Part shown: in pieces, positions 1-7,642 of the stretch
Layout: the number at the start of each line of letters is the position of its first letter
Numbering within the stretch: the first letter of the stretch is position 1
Source: Actinomycetota bacterium
GTDB taxonomy: Bacteria; Actinomycetota; Actinomycetes; Streptosporangiales; Streptosporangiaceae
Assembly: GCA_003168295.1 (NCBI GenBank)
Contig: PMST01000331.1
Coordinates: 13,895-34,854 of the forward strand
Length of the DNA stretch: 20,960 nucleotides
Direction of reading: 5' to 3'
Notes under the pieces: generated by a model
What the model saw: the letters and a program-made list of their open reading frames with translations, nothing else
Databases searched by the model: none
Told to the model about the DNA's origin: nothing
Translations under genes and position numbers: made by a program

Positions 1-1293
1 GGGATGGCCGACCCCGATTCAGCGGCCGCCGCCGATGCCATCCACCGGTACGGCCGGCTCGAAGAACGCCTGGCGGTGCTCGGCGGGTACGCCGCCGAAT
101 CGCAGGCCGCCTCGATCACCGCCAGCCTGGGCCTGCCTGACCGGGTGCTGCACCAACCGCTGCAGACGCTGTCCGGCGGCCAGCGCCGCCGGGTCGAGCT
201 AGCCAGGATCTTGTTCTCCGATTCCGAGACCATGCTGCTGGACGAGCCGACCAACCACCTGGACGCCGACTCGGTGGCCTGGCTCCGCGATCACCTCAAG
301 AGCTACCGCGGCGGCCTGATCGTGATCAGCCACGATGTCGCGCTGCTCGCCGATGTGGTGAACAAGGTGTTCTACCTCGACGCGCAGCGCGCCTGCCTGG
401 ATATGTACAACCTGGGCTGGCGTTCCTACCTGCAGCAGCGCGAGACCGACGAACGGCGCCGCAGGCGCGAGCGGGTGAACGCGGGCCGGCAGGCCAGCAC
501 CCTGATGGCCCAGGCGGACAAGATGCGCGCCAAGGCCACCAAGGCCAGGGCCGCGCAGAACATGCAGCGTCGGGCCGAGCGGATGCTGGCCGGGGTCGAG
601 GCGGAGCGTACCGCGGACAAGGTGGCCAAGCTCCGCTTCCCGGTACCCGCACCCTGCGGCCGGACGCCCCTGACCGCGGTCGGCCTGTCGAAGTCCTACG
701 GGTCGGCCGAGGTGTTCACCGGAGTGGACGTCGCCGTTGACCGGGGAAGCCGGGTCGTGGTGCTCGGGCTTAACGGAGCGGGGAAGACCACGCTGCTCCG
801 GCTGCTGGCCGGCCTGGAAACTCCTGATACAGGAAAAGTCACTCCAGGACACGGACTCAGCCTTGGATACTACGCCCAGGAGCATGAAACCCTGGAAACC
901 GAACGAACGGTCCTATCGCACATGCGCTCGGCCGCACCGGACCTTACCGAATCGCAGCAGCGAAAAGTTCTCGGGTCATTCCTTTTCTCAGGCGATGACG
1001 TGGAAAAGCCAGCAGGCGTGCTTTCCGGCGGCGAGAAGACAAGGCTAGCCCTGGCTCTTCTAGTTGTATCAGGCGCGAACGTCCTACTACTCGACGAGCC
1101 CACGAACAACCTCGATCCCGCTAGCCGGGAAGAGGTCCTGGGCGCGCTGAGAGGGTTCCGTGGCGCGATCGTCCTTGTGACTCATGATGAAGGTGCGGTT
1201 GAGGCGCTTTCGCCGGAACGCGTAATCGTGCTACCTGACGGCGTGGAAGACGCGTGGAGCGAGGATTTCGCAGATCTGGTCGCGCTTGCGTAA
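1..1293 (+). CDS. ABC-F family ATPase, 5' end outside window
   Basis: Soluble twin ATP-binding-cassette protein without membrane segments, of the ABC-F class that acts on the ribosome (translation factors such as EttA/Uup, or antibiotic-resistance ribosome protection). The first ATG in view (4) is not the true start: the visible protein begins inside cassette 1, with signature LSGGQ at about residues 56-60, Walker B LLDEPTNHLD around 76-85 and H-loop ISHD near 108, but no Walker A. A basic, helical interdomain linker rich in Arg/Lys/Gln follows (about 140-205), typical of the ABC-F arm. Cassette 2 is complete: Walker A GLNGAGKTT near 255-263, signature LSGGE 340-344, LLLDEPTNNLD, then THDE. 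About 100 N-terminal residues are missing compared with the usual 530-550. From about base 814 the codon use shifts to many A/T-ending codons. The family is certain; whether it gives resistance or has a housekeeping role is not visible. Confidence 0.92.
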   Translation, partial: GMADPDSAAAADAIHRYGRLEERLAVLGGYAAESQAASITASLGLPDRVLHQPLQTLSGGQRRRVELARILFSDSETMLLDEPTNHLDADSVAWLRDHLKSYRGGLIVISHDVALLADVVNKVFYLDAQRACLDMYNLGWRSYLQQRETDERRRRRERVNAGRQASTLMAQADKMRAKATKARAAQNMQRRAERMLAGVEAERTADKVAKLRFPVPAPCGRTPLTAVGLSKSYGSAEVFTGVDVAVDRGSRVVVLGLNGAGKTTLLRLLAGLETPDTGKVTPGHGLSLGYYAQEHETLETERTVLSHMRSAAPDLTESQQRKVLGSFLFSGDDVEKPAGVLSGGEKTRLALALLVVSGANVLLLDEPTNNLDPASREEVLGALRGFRGAIVLVTHDEGAVEALSPERVIVLPDGVEDAWSEDFADLVALA

Positions 1294-1306
1294 GGCCGCG
1301 CCGGCC
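1294..1306 (+). terminator. short GC hairpin after the ABC-F gene
   Basis: GGCCG (1294-1298), loop CGC, CGGCC (1302-1306) starts at the base after the TAA stop. The stem is only 5 bp and there is no T-run, so it is a weak terminator candidate. Confidence 0.3.
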
Positions 1307-1336
1307 AGTGTTGCTCCGCTAAGGCTACGATTTCGC

Positions 1337-1441
1337 TATAACCTCATAAAAATATAGTGATCATTTGGTGTCATGTGGGTGGCCAATCTTGCGGTTATGC
1401 CTGATCATTACCAGGGGATGTGTAACTCACTGATGACATCA
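1337..1441 (+). promoter_or_regulatory. AT-rich leader with -10-like boxes and repeated sites
   Basis: This is the leader between the ABC-F gene and the HTH gene. TATAAC (1337-1342) and TATAGT (1353-1358) both resemble -10 hexamers; I see no convincing -35 at the right distance. The octamer TGATCATT occurs twice (1358-1365 and 1402-1409), 44 bp apart. The perfect odd-centred palindrome TGATGACATCA lies at 1431-1441, just ahead of the Shine-Dalgarno. The AT content stands out against the rest of the window. A promoter with one or more operator sites is inferred; no protein is shown to bind. Confidence 0.45.
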
Positions 1442-1446
1442 CTAAC

Positions 1447-1452
1447 AGGAGG
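1447..1452 (+). promoter_or_regulatory. Shine-Dalgarno that sets the start of the HTH gene
   Basis: A perfect AGGAGG sits four bases before ATG 1457. The ATG at 1373 in the same frame has no such site and would add 28 residues with no resemblance to the compact HTH protein. Confidence 0.85.
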
Positions 1453-1456
1453 ACCT

Positions 1457-1681
1457 ATGGCCGAAGGTCTCAAGAAAGGAACGCGGGTCACCGGGGTAGA
1501 TCGCACCAAGCTGGCGACGAGCCTAAGCCGGAGATACGACTCTGGCGAAAGCATTCGCTCACTGGCCGCCTCGACGGGAAGGTCCTATGGCTTCGTCCAC
1601 AGGATCCTGACCGAGACCGGAGTGACGTTGCGCGGACGAGGCGGCGCAACCCGTAGTGGCAAGACCAAGGTGAACCACTAA
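1457..1681 (+). CDS. small helix-turn-helix DNA-binding protein (74 aa)
   Basis: A 74-residue basic protein made almost entirely of one helix-turn-helix unit: a first helix with KLATSLSRRYDSGESI, then IRSLAASTGRSYGFVHRIL as the turn and recognition helix, then a GVTLRGRGG wing-like tail and a Lys/Thr-rich end. The layout matches a small HTH protein conserved in actinobacteria and often annotated only as a helix-turn-helix protein; its targets are not known to me. ATG 1457 is chosen for its perfect Shine-Dalgarno. It is preceded by an AT-rich leader with palindromic sites that could allow autoregulation (inference), and followed by a hairpin. Codon use is less GC3-rich than in the flanking exporter gene. 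Confidence 0.8.
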   Translation: MAEGLKKGTRVTGVDRTKLATSLSRRYDSGESIRSLAASTGRSYGFVHRILTETGVTLRGRGGATRSGKTKVNH

Positions 1682-1703
1682 AACCACGCCCAGGTGGCGC
1701 CGG

Positions 1704-1722
1704 CCCGGCGCTCGTCGCCGGG
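1704..1722 (+). terminator. hairpin after the HTH gene
   Basis: CCCGGCG (1704-1710), loop CTCGT, CGCCGGG (1716-1722) form a perfect 7-bp GC stem 22 bases after the HTH stop. No T-run follows, as is common in high-GC actinobacteria. It separates the HTH gene from the exporter gene that follows on the same strand. Confidence 0.5.
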
Positions 1723-1817
1723 ACCCCGCCCGGACAGCCTCCTGGGAGTTCGCTGCCGGCTGACAGCATTCCCGCCGGTACGGGAAGGAATCACTGCACC
1801 GGAAGGTTCCCCTGGTC

Positions 1818-3752
1818 ATGTACGGTCGGGCGAATCACAGCATGATGGGGTCCTTCCGGCAGGACCCGTCGGTCACCCAGCAAAAGCTGAAGCCCGGTAC
1901 CGTCCGCCGGATCATCACCTACGCCAGGCCGTACAAGGTCTGGCTCTCCCTCTTCCTGGTCGTGACCGTCCTCGACGCGCTTATCACCGTGGTGAACCCG
2001 CTGCTGCTGCGGGCGATCATCGACAAGGGCATCCTCGGTCATCACGAAGCGATAGTGATCGGGATCGCGGCGGCGGTCGCGGCGGTCGCGCTGTTCGACG
2101 CCTTCCTCGGCTTCGCCATCCGCTGGTATTCCTCCCGGATCGGCGAGGGCCTCATCTACGACCTGCGGACCGAGGTCTTCAGCCACGTGCAGCAGCAGCC
2201 GATCGCGTTCTTCACCAGGGCGCAGACCGGTTCCCTGGTCTCCCGGCTCAACAGCGACGTGATCTTCGCGCAGCAGGCGATCACGTCCACGATGTCCGCG
2301 GTGGTCTCCAACGTCCTGACCGTGGGCGCGATCCTGGTCACGATGTTCCTGCTGTCCTGGCAGATCAGCCTCATCGCGCTGGTGCTGATTCCGCTCTTCC
2401 TGCTGCCCGCGCGGCGGGTCGGGCGCAGACTGCAGCGGCTTACCCGCGAGTCGATGCAGCTTGACGCCGCGATGGGCTCGACCATGACCGAGCGTTTCAA
2501 CGTGGCGGGCGCGATGCTGGTCAAGCTCTTCGGCCGGCCGAATCAGGAGTCGAAGATATTCGCGGAGCGGGCCGGGCGGGTCCGCGACATCGGCGTCACC
2601 CGGGACATGTACGGGCAGGTGTTCTTCATCTCGCTGTCGCTGCTCGCGGCGCTGGCGACCGCGGTGGTCTACGGAGTCGGCGGCAGCCTGGTCATCCGCG
2701 GTGCCCTGCAGGTCGGCACGCTGGTCGCGCTGTCCCAGCTCCTGGTCCGGGTGTACGGGCCGATCGCGCAGCTCTCCAACGTCCAGATCAGCGTGATGAC
2801 CGCGCTGGTGAGTTTCGACCGGGTCTTCGAGGTACTCGACCTCAAGCCGCTGATCGCGGAGCGACCCGGCGCAGCGGTCCTGCCTGCCCGGATCCCGGCT
2901 GGCACGGTCTCGGCTGGCACGGCCCCGGCTGGCAGCGGCCCGGAACTCCTGGCGCCCGAGATCGAGTTCGACGACGTGTCGTTCCGGTACCCGACGGCCA
3001 GCGAGGTGTCTCTCGCCTCGCTGGAGTCGATCGCGCTGCGCTCGCCCGAGCGGCCCGGCGCGGCCGGGGTCCTGCACGAGGTGAGCTTCCGCGCGCCGTC
3101 CGGCCAGCTGACCGCCCTGGTTGGCCCGTCGGGCGCGGGCAAGACCACGATCACCGCCCTGGCCGCGCGCTTGTATGACCCGAACGACGGCACCGTGCGG
3201 ATCGGCGGGTATGACATCAGGGATGTCACCCTGGAGTCGCTGCACGACGTGGTGGGCGTGGTCACTCAGGACGCACACCTGTTCCACGACACGATCCGCG
3301 CCAACCTGACCTACGCCAAGCCCGAGGCCACCGAGCTTGAGCTCATCGAAGCCTGCGAGGCCGCCCAGATCTGGGACCTGATCGCCGGCCTGCCTGACGG
3401 GCTGGATACCGTGGTCGGCGACCGCGGCTACCGGCTGTCCGGCGGGGAGAAACAGCGGGTCGCCGTGGCCCGGCTGCTGCTCAAGGCGCCCTCCGTCGTG
3501 GTCCTTGACGAGGCGACCGCGCACCTGGACTCCGAATCCGAGGCGGCCGTGCAGCGCGCGCTGAAGACCGCCCTGGCCGGACGGACCTCGCTGGTCATCG
3601 CGCACCGGCTCTCCACCATCAGGGAAGCCGGCCAGATCCTGGTGGTCGACGCCGGCCGCATCACCCAGCGCGGCACGCACGAGGAGCTTCTGGCCGCGGG
3701 CGGCCTGTATGCCGACCTGTACCACGCCCAGTTCGCCAGCCAGGCGGCCTAG
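1818..3752 (+). CDS. ABC exporter, fused membrane and ATPase domains (644 aa)
   Basis: A type IV (MsbA/Sav1866-like) half-transporter for efflux of drugs, lipids or peptides across the membrane. The N-terminal membrane domain has hydrophobic helices near residues 42-62, 78-101, 160-196 (two helices) and 265-297. A Pro/Ala/Gly/Thr-rich linker near 355-375 leads to the ATPase domain: Walker A GPSGAGKTT 436-444, Q-loop VVTQD, signature LSGGE 540-544, Walker B with D564 and E565, H-loop H596. All catalytic residues are present, so it could work as a homodimer. The start is ATG 1818 with a GGAAGG 11 bases upstream; ATG 1842 is an alternative. It faces the two exporter genes on the other strand tail to tail, sharing the stop tetranucleotide. 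The substrate is unknown. Confidence 0.92.
   Translation: MYGRANHSMMGSFRQDPSVTQQKLKPGTVRRIITYARPYKVWLSLFLVVTVLDALITVVNPLLLRAIIDKGILGHHEAIVIGIAAAVAAVALFDAFLGFAIRWYSSRIGEGLIYDLRTEVFSHVQQQPIAFFTRAQTGSLVSRLNSDVIFAQQAITSTMSAVVSNVLTVGAILVTMFLLSWQISLIALVLIPLFLLPARRVGRRLQRLTRESMQLDAAMGSTMTERFNVAGAMLVKLFGRPNQESKIFAERAGRVRDIGVTRDMYGQVFFISLSLLAALATAVVYGVGGSLVIRGALQVGTLVALSQLLVRVYGPIAQLSNVQISVMTALVSFDRVFEVLDLKPLIAERPGAAVLPARIPAGTVSAGTAPAGSGPELLAPEIEFDDVSFRYPTASEVSLASLESIALRSPERPGAAGVLHEVSFRAPSGQLTALVGPSGAGKTTITALAARLYDPNDGTVRIGGYDIRDVTLESLHDVVGVVTQDAHLFHDTIRANLTYAKPEATELELIEACEAAQIWDLIAGLPDGLDTVVGDRGYRLSGGEKQRVAVARLLLKAPSVVVLDEATAHLDSESEAAVQRALKTALAGRTSLVIAHRLSTIREAGQILVVDAGRITQRGTHEELLAAGGLYADLYHAQFASQAA
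2894..2938 (+). repeat. three 15-bp tandem repeats in the exporter linker
   Basis: Three imperfect 15-bp units (2894-2908, 2909-2923, 2924-2938) share the core CGGCTGGCA. They are in frame and encode PAGTV, SAGTA and PAGSG. They lie in the flexible link between the membrane and ATPase domains, where length changes should be tolerated. Confidence 0.75.
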
Positions 3753-5599
3753 GGCTGGTACCCGGCGGCCTGGAGCGTGAACAGCTCGGCGTAGATGCCT
3801 GCCTGGCTGATCAGGGACTGGTGGTCGCCCGACTCCGCGACCCGCCCGTCGTCCAGCACGATGATCTGGTCGGCCATGTGGACGGTTCCGAACCGGTGCG
3901 AGACGAGCACGGTGATCCCCGCCCACCTCTCCTCCCCGCTTTCCTGGGGCCGCGCCGCACCGCGGTAGCTGGCGAACAGCGCGGCTTCGCTCGGGGCATC
4001 CAGGCTCGCGGTCGGCTCGTCCAGGACGGTGAGCAGCGGGCGGTCTCGCATCAGCCCGCGCGCCAGGGCCAGCCGCTGCCACTGTCCTCCGGACAGCGCC
4101 CGGCCACCCACGTAGGAGCCGAGCAGGGTATCGAGACCGTCCGGCAGGTCACCGCCGCCGTGACCGTCCGTCCCCACCAGGTCTGAAGCGCCGGCCCGGC
4201 GAATCGCGCTGAGCACGGCGCCGCGGTCATCGATGCGGGGCAGGTCACCCGCGCCCACGCCGTCGCCCAGCGACATGGCGAACCGGACGAAGTCCTGGAA
4301 TGCGCCGGTGGTGGCCGCGCGCCAGTGCCGCGGGCTGATGTCGGCCAGATCCTGCCCGTCGACCATGATCCGGCCCGAGGTCGGGCGGTACATGCCGGCC
4401 AGGAGCTTGACCAAGGTTGACTTGCCCGCGCCATTCTCGCCGACGACGGCCACGGTGGTACCGGCCTGCAGTCGCAGGCAGATGTCGTCGAGGACCGGGG
4501 TTTCCTGGCCTGGATAGGTGAAGCTGACGTGATCGAAGCTGATGCCGTCCGTCAGCTCGGACGGCGCGGGCTGCCCGGCCTGCCAGGCCTGGCCGGCCAC
4601 GTAGTCCTCGAGCCACATCAGCCGGTCCGCGGTGGTGGCCGCGGTGGCGAACGAGCTAGCGCTGGTGCTGGCCCCGGTCACCTGGCGCTGGGCGCGGCGC
4701 AGCAGGCTGACGACCTCAACCACGGAGCCCGGGGAGGCGTCGCCGTGCGCGGCTCGCAGCACGAGGGCGACGATCGCGGCGCCGAATCCGGCAGCGTACA
4801 GGATCCATCCCGCCGCTTCGGTGAGCGCGGCGACGTGAGCCGCGCGCAGTGCCTTGGCGTTGATCTCATCACCGAGCCTGACGTGCCGGGCGAGCAGCCC
4901 GTCCGTCGCCCCGAAGGTTCGCAGCTCCCTGGCCGGCGCGGCGGTAGAAGCCAGCGAGAACAGATCGCCGAGCAGGCGGCGGGGATCGGCGAGGTCGTCG
5001 TCGGAGCGCTTTTCCACCTTGGCCGCTTTCCGGTCGGCCACAGCCGGCGCGATGGCGAGCAGCGGCACCACGATCAGCGGCGGCCAGACCAGGGCGAGTA
5101 GCACGGCCGCCCCCACGAACTGGAGCCCCGAGCGGATCATGCCCAGCGTCTGGGCGGGCGCGCCGGCCAGGGTCCGGCGGCGTTCCCGCAGCGTGTCGAT
5201 CTCGGCCAGGTAGTCGGGCCGTTCGAAGTGCTCAAGGAAGGGCGCCTCGCAAGTGAGGTCGCCGATCCGCAGGCCAAGGCGCAGGTTGGCCAGATCGGTC
5301 ATCTTCGCGTTGAGGGCGCCTCCGATCAGCTGCAGCACCCATCCGCCGGGGAAGGCGACGGCCACGATGATCAGGCCCGTCACGATGCGGCCTGGCTTGT
5401 GCGCGAGCGCCCCGTCCACGATGGCCCGGAAGCCGAGCGGGTAGGCCAGCAGGAGCAGCGAGGATCCGAGCGCGGCCAGCACGCATTCGCATCCCAGCAG
5501 GGGAGCGGCCCGCCACGCCGTGCCGAACAGGATGTCCAGCCGCCGCAGCCAACGCAGCAGCCTGCTCGCGGTGACCCGGGCCGCTCCGCTCTCAGCCAT
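3749..5599 (-). CDS. ABC exporter half-transporter, second of an overlapping pair (616 aa)
   Basis: Membrane plus ATPase fusion protein. Residues from about 25 to 310 hold the membrane domain, and the ATPase domain follows: Walker A GENGAGKST 387-395, a Q-loop reading FQDFVRFAMS, signature LSGGQ 502-506, Walker B with D527 and E528, H-loop H568. The FQDF and SGGQWQRLALARG wording and the end YAELFTLQAAGYQ are typical of actinobacterial exporters often found beside peptide or drug efflux genes. The ATG at 5599 is chosen; GTG 5614 in frame would add five residues. The start overlaps the end of the upstream exporter by 8 bases, so the two are co-translated and probably form a heterodimer (inference). 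Both subunits keep catalytic Glu and His, so neither ATP site is obviously degenerate. No precursor peptide gene is visible nearby. Confidence 0.9.
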   Translation of the reverse strand: MAESGAARVTASRLLRWLRRLDILFGTAWRAAPLLGCECVLAALGSSLLLLAYPLGFRAIVDGALAHKPGRIVTGLIIVAVAFPGGWVLQLIGGALNAKMTDLANLRLGLRIGDLTCEAPFLEHFERPDYLAEIDTLRERRRTLAGAPAQTLGMIRSGLQFVGAAVLLALVWPPLIVVPLLAIAPAVADRKAAKVEKRSDDDLADPRRLLGDLFSLASTAAPARELRTFGATDGLLARHVRLGDEINAKALRAAHVAALTEAAGWILYAAGFGAAIVALVLRAAHGDASPGSVVEVVSLLRRAQRQVTGASTSASSFATAATTADRLMWLEDYVAGQAWQAGQPAPSELTDGISFDHVSFTYPGQETPVLDDICLRLQAGTTVAVVGENGAGKSTLVKLLAGMYRPTSGRIMVDGQDLADISPRHWRAATTGAFQDFVRFAMSLGDGVGAGDLPRIDDRGAVLSAIRRAGASDLVGTDGHGGGDLPDGLDTLLGSYVGGRALSGGQWQRLALARGLMRDRPLLTVLDEPTASLDAPSEAALFASYRGAARPQESGEERWAGITVLVSHRFGTVHMADQIIVLDDGRVAESGDHQSLISQAGIYAELFTLQAAGYQP

Positions 5600-7556
5600 C
5601 GGCCCGGACCCCACTGCCGGGGGAGCCCTGGGTCGCCTCGGTGAATCGGGCGGCTTGCATCGCGAACATCTCGGCGTAGCTGCCGCCGGCCGCCACCAGC
5701 TCGGCGTGACTGCCGAGCTCGGTGATCCGCCCCGTCTCGAGCACGGCGATGCGCTCGGCCCGGCGGACGGTGGCGAACCGGTGGGAGATGACCATCGTGG
5801 TCAGCCCCGAAGTGAGCTCGAGGAACCGGTTGTAGAACGCCGCCTCGGCCCGGATATCGAGCTGGGCCGTCGGCTCGTCGAGCACCAGCACCCGGGCGCC
5901 CCTGGCGGCCGCGTAGAGCGCGCGGGCCAGGGCGAGGCGCTGCCACTGGCCGCCGGACAGGTCGGTGCCGCCGTGGTAGCCGGGTGCGCAGATGGTGTCC
6001 CATCCGTGCGGCAGGGTGCGCACGAACTCTAGCGCACCCGCCTGAGCCGCGGCCCGCTCCAGGGCGGCCTCGTCGAAGTCCGCGGACAGACCGTCGGCGG
6101 CCAGATCGCGGAAGGCGACATTCTCCCGGGCACTCAGCGGGTAGCGGCCGAAGTCCTGGTTGACCACGGCCACCTGGCGCTGCCAGGCACGGGCGTCCAG
6201 GTCCCGCAGGTCGGTGCCGTCCACGGTGATCCGCCCGCCAACCGGTTCCCGCAGCCGGGCGAGCAGGGTCACCAGCGTGGTCTTGCCCGCGCCGTTCGCG
6301 CCGACCAGGGCCAGCGACCGTCCGGCCGTCAGCTCCAGCTCCAGGCCCTCGTAGACAGGCCGCCCGCCACCGGGATAGCGGTAGCCGACCGCCTCGAACC
6401 GGATACCGCGGGCGGGGCGGCCCGCCGCGCTGCCCGCGCCGCTGGCCACGGCCGGCGCACGGAGCCGGGTGACCAGCTCATCGAGGTCGGGCACGGACGC
6501 GAGCATGCTCTCCAGCGTGACGTCGGCGGCGCTGACCCCGCCCACCTGCATGGTGGAGGGAAGCATCGGCAGCATGACCGCGACCGTGCCGAGGCCGATG
6601 TCGTGGTGCCAGGCCGCGACCGCGAGGAGTCCCGCCCCCGCGACGTACATCGCGGCGACCACGACGCTGAACAGCAGGGCCCGGTTCCTGAAGTGGCGCA
6701 TCTGCCGCCACGGGGGCTCCATGCCCGCGAGCCACTTGTCCCGGTGCCGGTCAAGTATCCAGCGTCCTAGCCCGAAGACGCGGATCTCCTTGGCGAACGC
6801 GGGCCGGTAGGAACAGCCTAGGTAGTACCAGCTGTGTCGCAGTTCCGGTGTCGCCCGCCGCACCAGCGTGGCCCGCTCGGCCAGCAGTCGGCGCAGTGGC
6901 GGCCGCAGCAGCGTCCAGCCCAGGAAGAAGGCCAGCCCGATGTACCAGCGGAACGAGGCGAGCACGACGCAGGCGATGAACCCGCTCAGCCGGTCGCCGA
7001 AGGCGCTGGCCAGGGCCATCGGGGCATCGGCGGGACGGGAGGTGGACAGCTCGCCGCTCGCGGACGCCAGCTGGTCCAGAACGCTTGAGTCCTCCAGGTG
7101 CTCCACGCCCGTCGGGGCGCAGACCGCCTCCGCCAGACGACGCTGCATCCCGGTGGCCATCACCGCCGAGGCGTGCGCCGACAGCAGGTCCTCGGCCGGT
7201 CTGCGCAGCAGGGACAGCGCGTAGGCGGCCGTGCCGGTGGCCAGCCCGATCAGCAGGCTACGCCCGCTCGCCGATCCGAGCCCGTGCGTCACCGCCGCCG
7301 GGATGCGTCCGGTGGCCCGGCCCAGAGCCACCAGGGCCACGATGGGCAGGAACCCGTCGGCCAGGACGAACAGGCCCATCATGAGCGTCAGGAGCGGGCT
7401 CGTCTCCCACAGCAGCCGCAGCACCCGCACCCGCGGTGAGCCGGCCAGCCGCCGCGACAGGGACGGCCGCCCGGACGGGACGAGCCCGGACAGGGTAGCG
7501 GGGCGGACGGTGCGGGCGAGGAAGGCTACCCCTTGCGATGCCACGCCCCGCAACAT
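5592..7556 (-). CDS. ABC exporter half-transporter, first of an overlapping pair (654 aa)
   Basis: Membrane plus ATPase fusion exporter, partner of the 616-aa protein encoded just downstream. Hydrophobic segments near residues 55-85, 95-125, 195-225 and 290-330 form the membrane domain. The ATPase domain has Walker A GANGAGKTT 419-427, Q-loop VNQDFGRYPLS, signature LSGGQ 533-537, D560 and E561 of Walker B, and H592. The reading frame stays open much farther upstream, but that part is antisense to the TetR gene. ATG 7556 has GAGGAG six bases upstream, whereas ATG 7610 has none and would put the palindromic operator inside the coding region. A divergent TetR gene and that palindrome suggest substrate-induced efflux. 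The exported compound is unknown. Confidence 0.9.
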   Translation of the reverse strand: MLRGVASQGVAFLARTVRPATLSGLVPSGRPSLSRRLAGSPRVRVLRLLWETSPLLTLMMGLFVLADGFLPIVALVALGRATGRIPAAVTHGLGSASGRSLLIGLATGTAAYALSLLRRPAEDLLSAHASAVMATGMQRRLAEAVCAPTGVEHLEDSSVLDQLASASGELSTSRPADAPMALASAFGDRLSGFIACVVLASFRWYIGLAFFLGWTLLRPPLRRLLAERATLVRRATPELRHSWYYLGCSYRPAFAKEIRVFGLGRWILDRHRDKWLAGMEPPWRQMRHFRNRALLFSVVVAAMYVAGAGLLAVAAWHHDIGLGTVAVMLPMLPSTMQVGGVSAADVTLESMLASVPDLDELVTRLRAPAVASGAGSAAGRPARGIRFEAVGYRYPGGGRPVYEGLELELTAGRSLALVGANGAGKTTLVTLLARLREPVGGRITVDGTDLRDLDARAWQRQVAVVNQDFGRYPLSARENVAFRDLAADGLSADFDEAALERAAAQAGALEFVRTLPHGWDTICAPGYHGGTDLSGGQWQRLALARALYAAARGARVLVLDEPTAQLDIRAEAAFYNRFLELTSGLTTMVISHRFATVRRAERIAVLETGRITELGSHAELVAAGGSYAEMFAMQAARFTEATQGSPGSGVRADG

Positions 7557-7562
7557 GACCGG

Positions 7563-7568
7563 CTCCTC
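7563..7568 (-). promoter_or_regulatory. Shine-Dalgarno that sets the exporter start
   Basis: CTCCTC on the + strand reads GAGGAG on the coding strand, six bases before ATG 7556. This decides the start of the 654-aa exporter against the longer open frame. Confidence 0.8.
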
Positions 7569-7570
7569 AA

Positions 7571-7586
7571 ACTGATTCGAATCAGT
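7571..7586. promoter_or_regulatory. perfect 16-bp palindrome, likely TetR operator
   Basis: ACTGATTCGAATCAGT is its own reverse complement over all 16 bases. It lies in the 86-bp gap between the divergent TetR and exporter genes and abuts the exporter Shine-Dalgarno by two bases. A bound repressor there would cover the exporter transcription start or leader. TetR-family regulators usually control the divergent neighbour and themselves through such sites. A TAAGAT box (7595-7600) could be a -10 for the TetR gene; no clear -35 is seen. Binding is inferred. Confidence 0.72.
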
Positions 7587-7642
7587 ATTGGTACTAAGAT
7601 CGTGTTCCATGAAGCCTAGCCAGAAAGCCGGGCGCGAGTGAA

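Noticed and set aside
1373..1456. Longer start of the HTH gene at ATG 1373
   Set aside because: No ribosome site, and the added residues cover the repeat-bearing leader. ATG 1457 has a perfect AGGAGG.
3740..3773. Possible terminator around the shared exporter stops
   Set aside because: CCAGGC and GCCTGG could pair at the ends, but the inside pairs poorly, leaving a large loop.
1791..4082. Long open frame (763 codons) on the - strand
   Set aside because: It runs antisense through the exporter gene, is full of Arg/Gly/Asp/Pro runs with no domain, and reflects the GC3 bias. The + strand exporter has complete ABC motifs.
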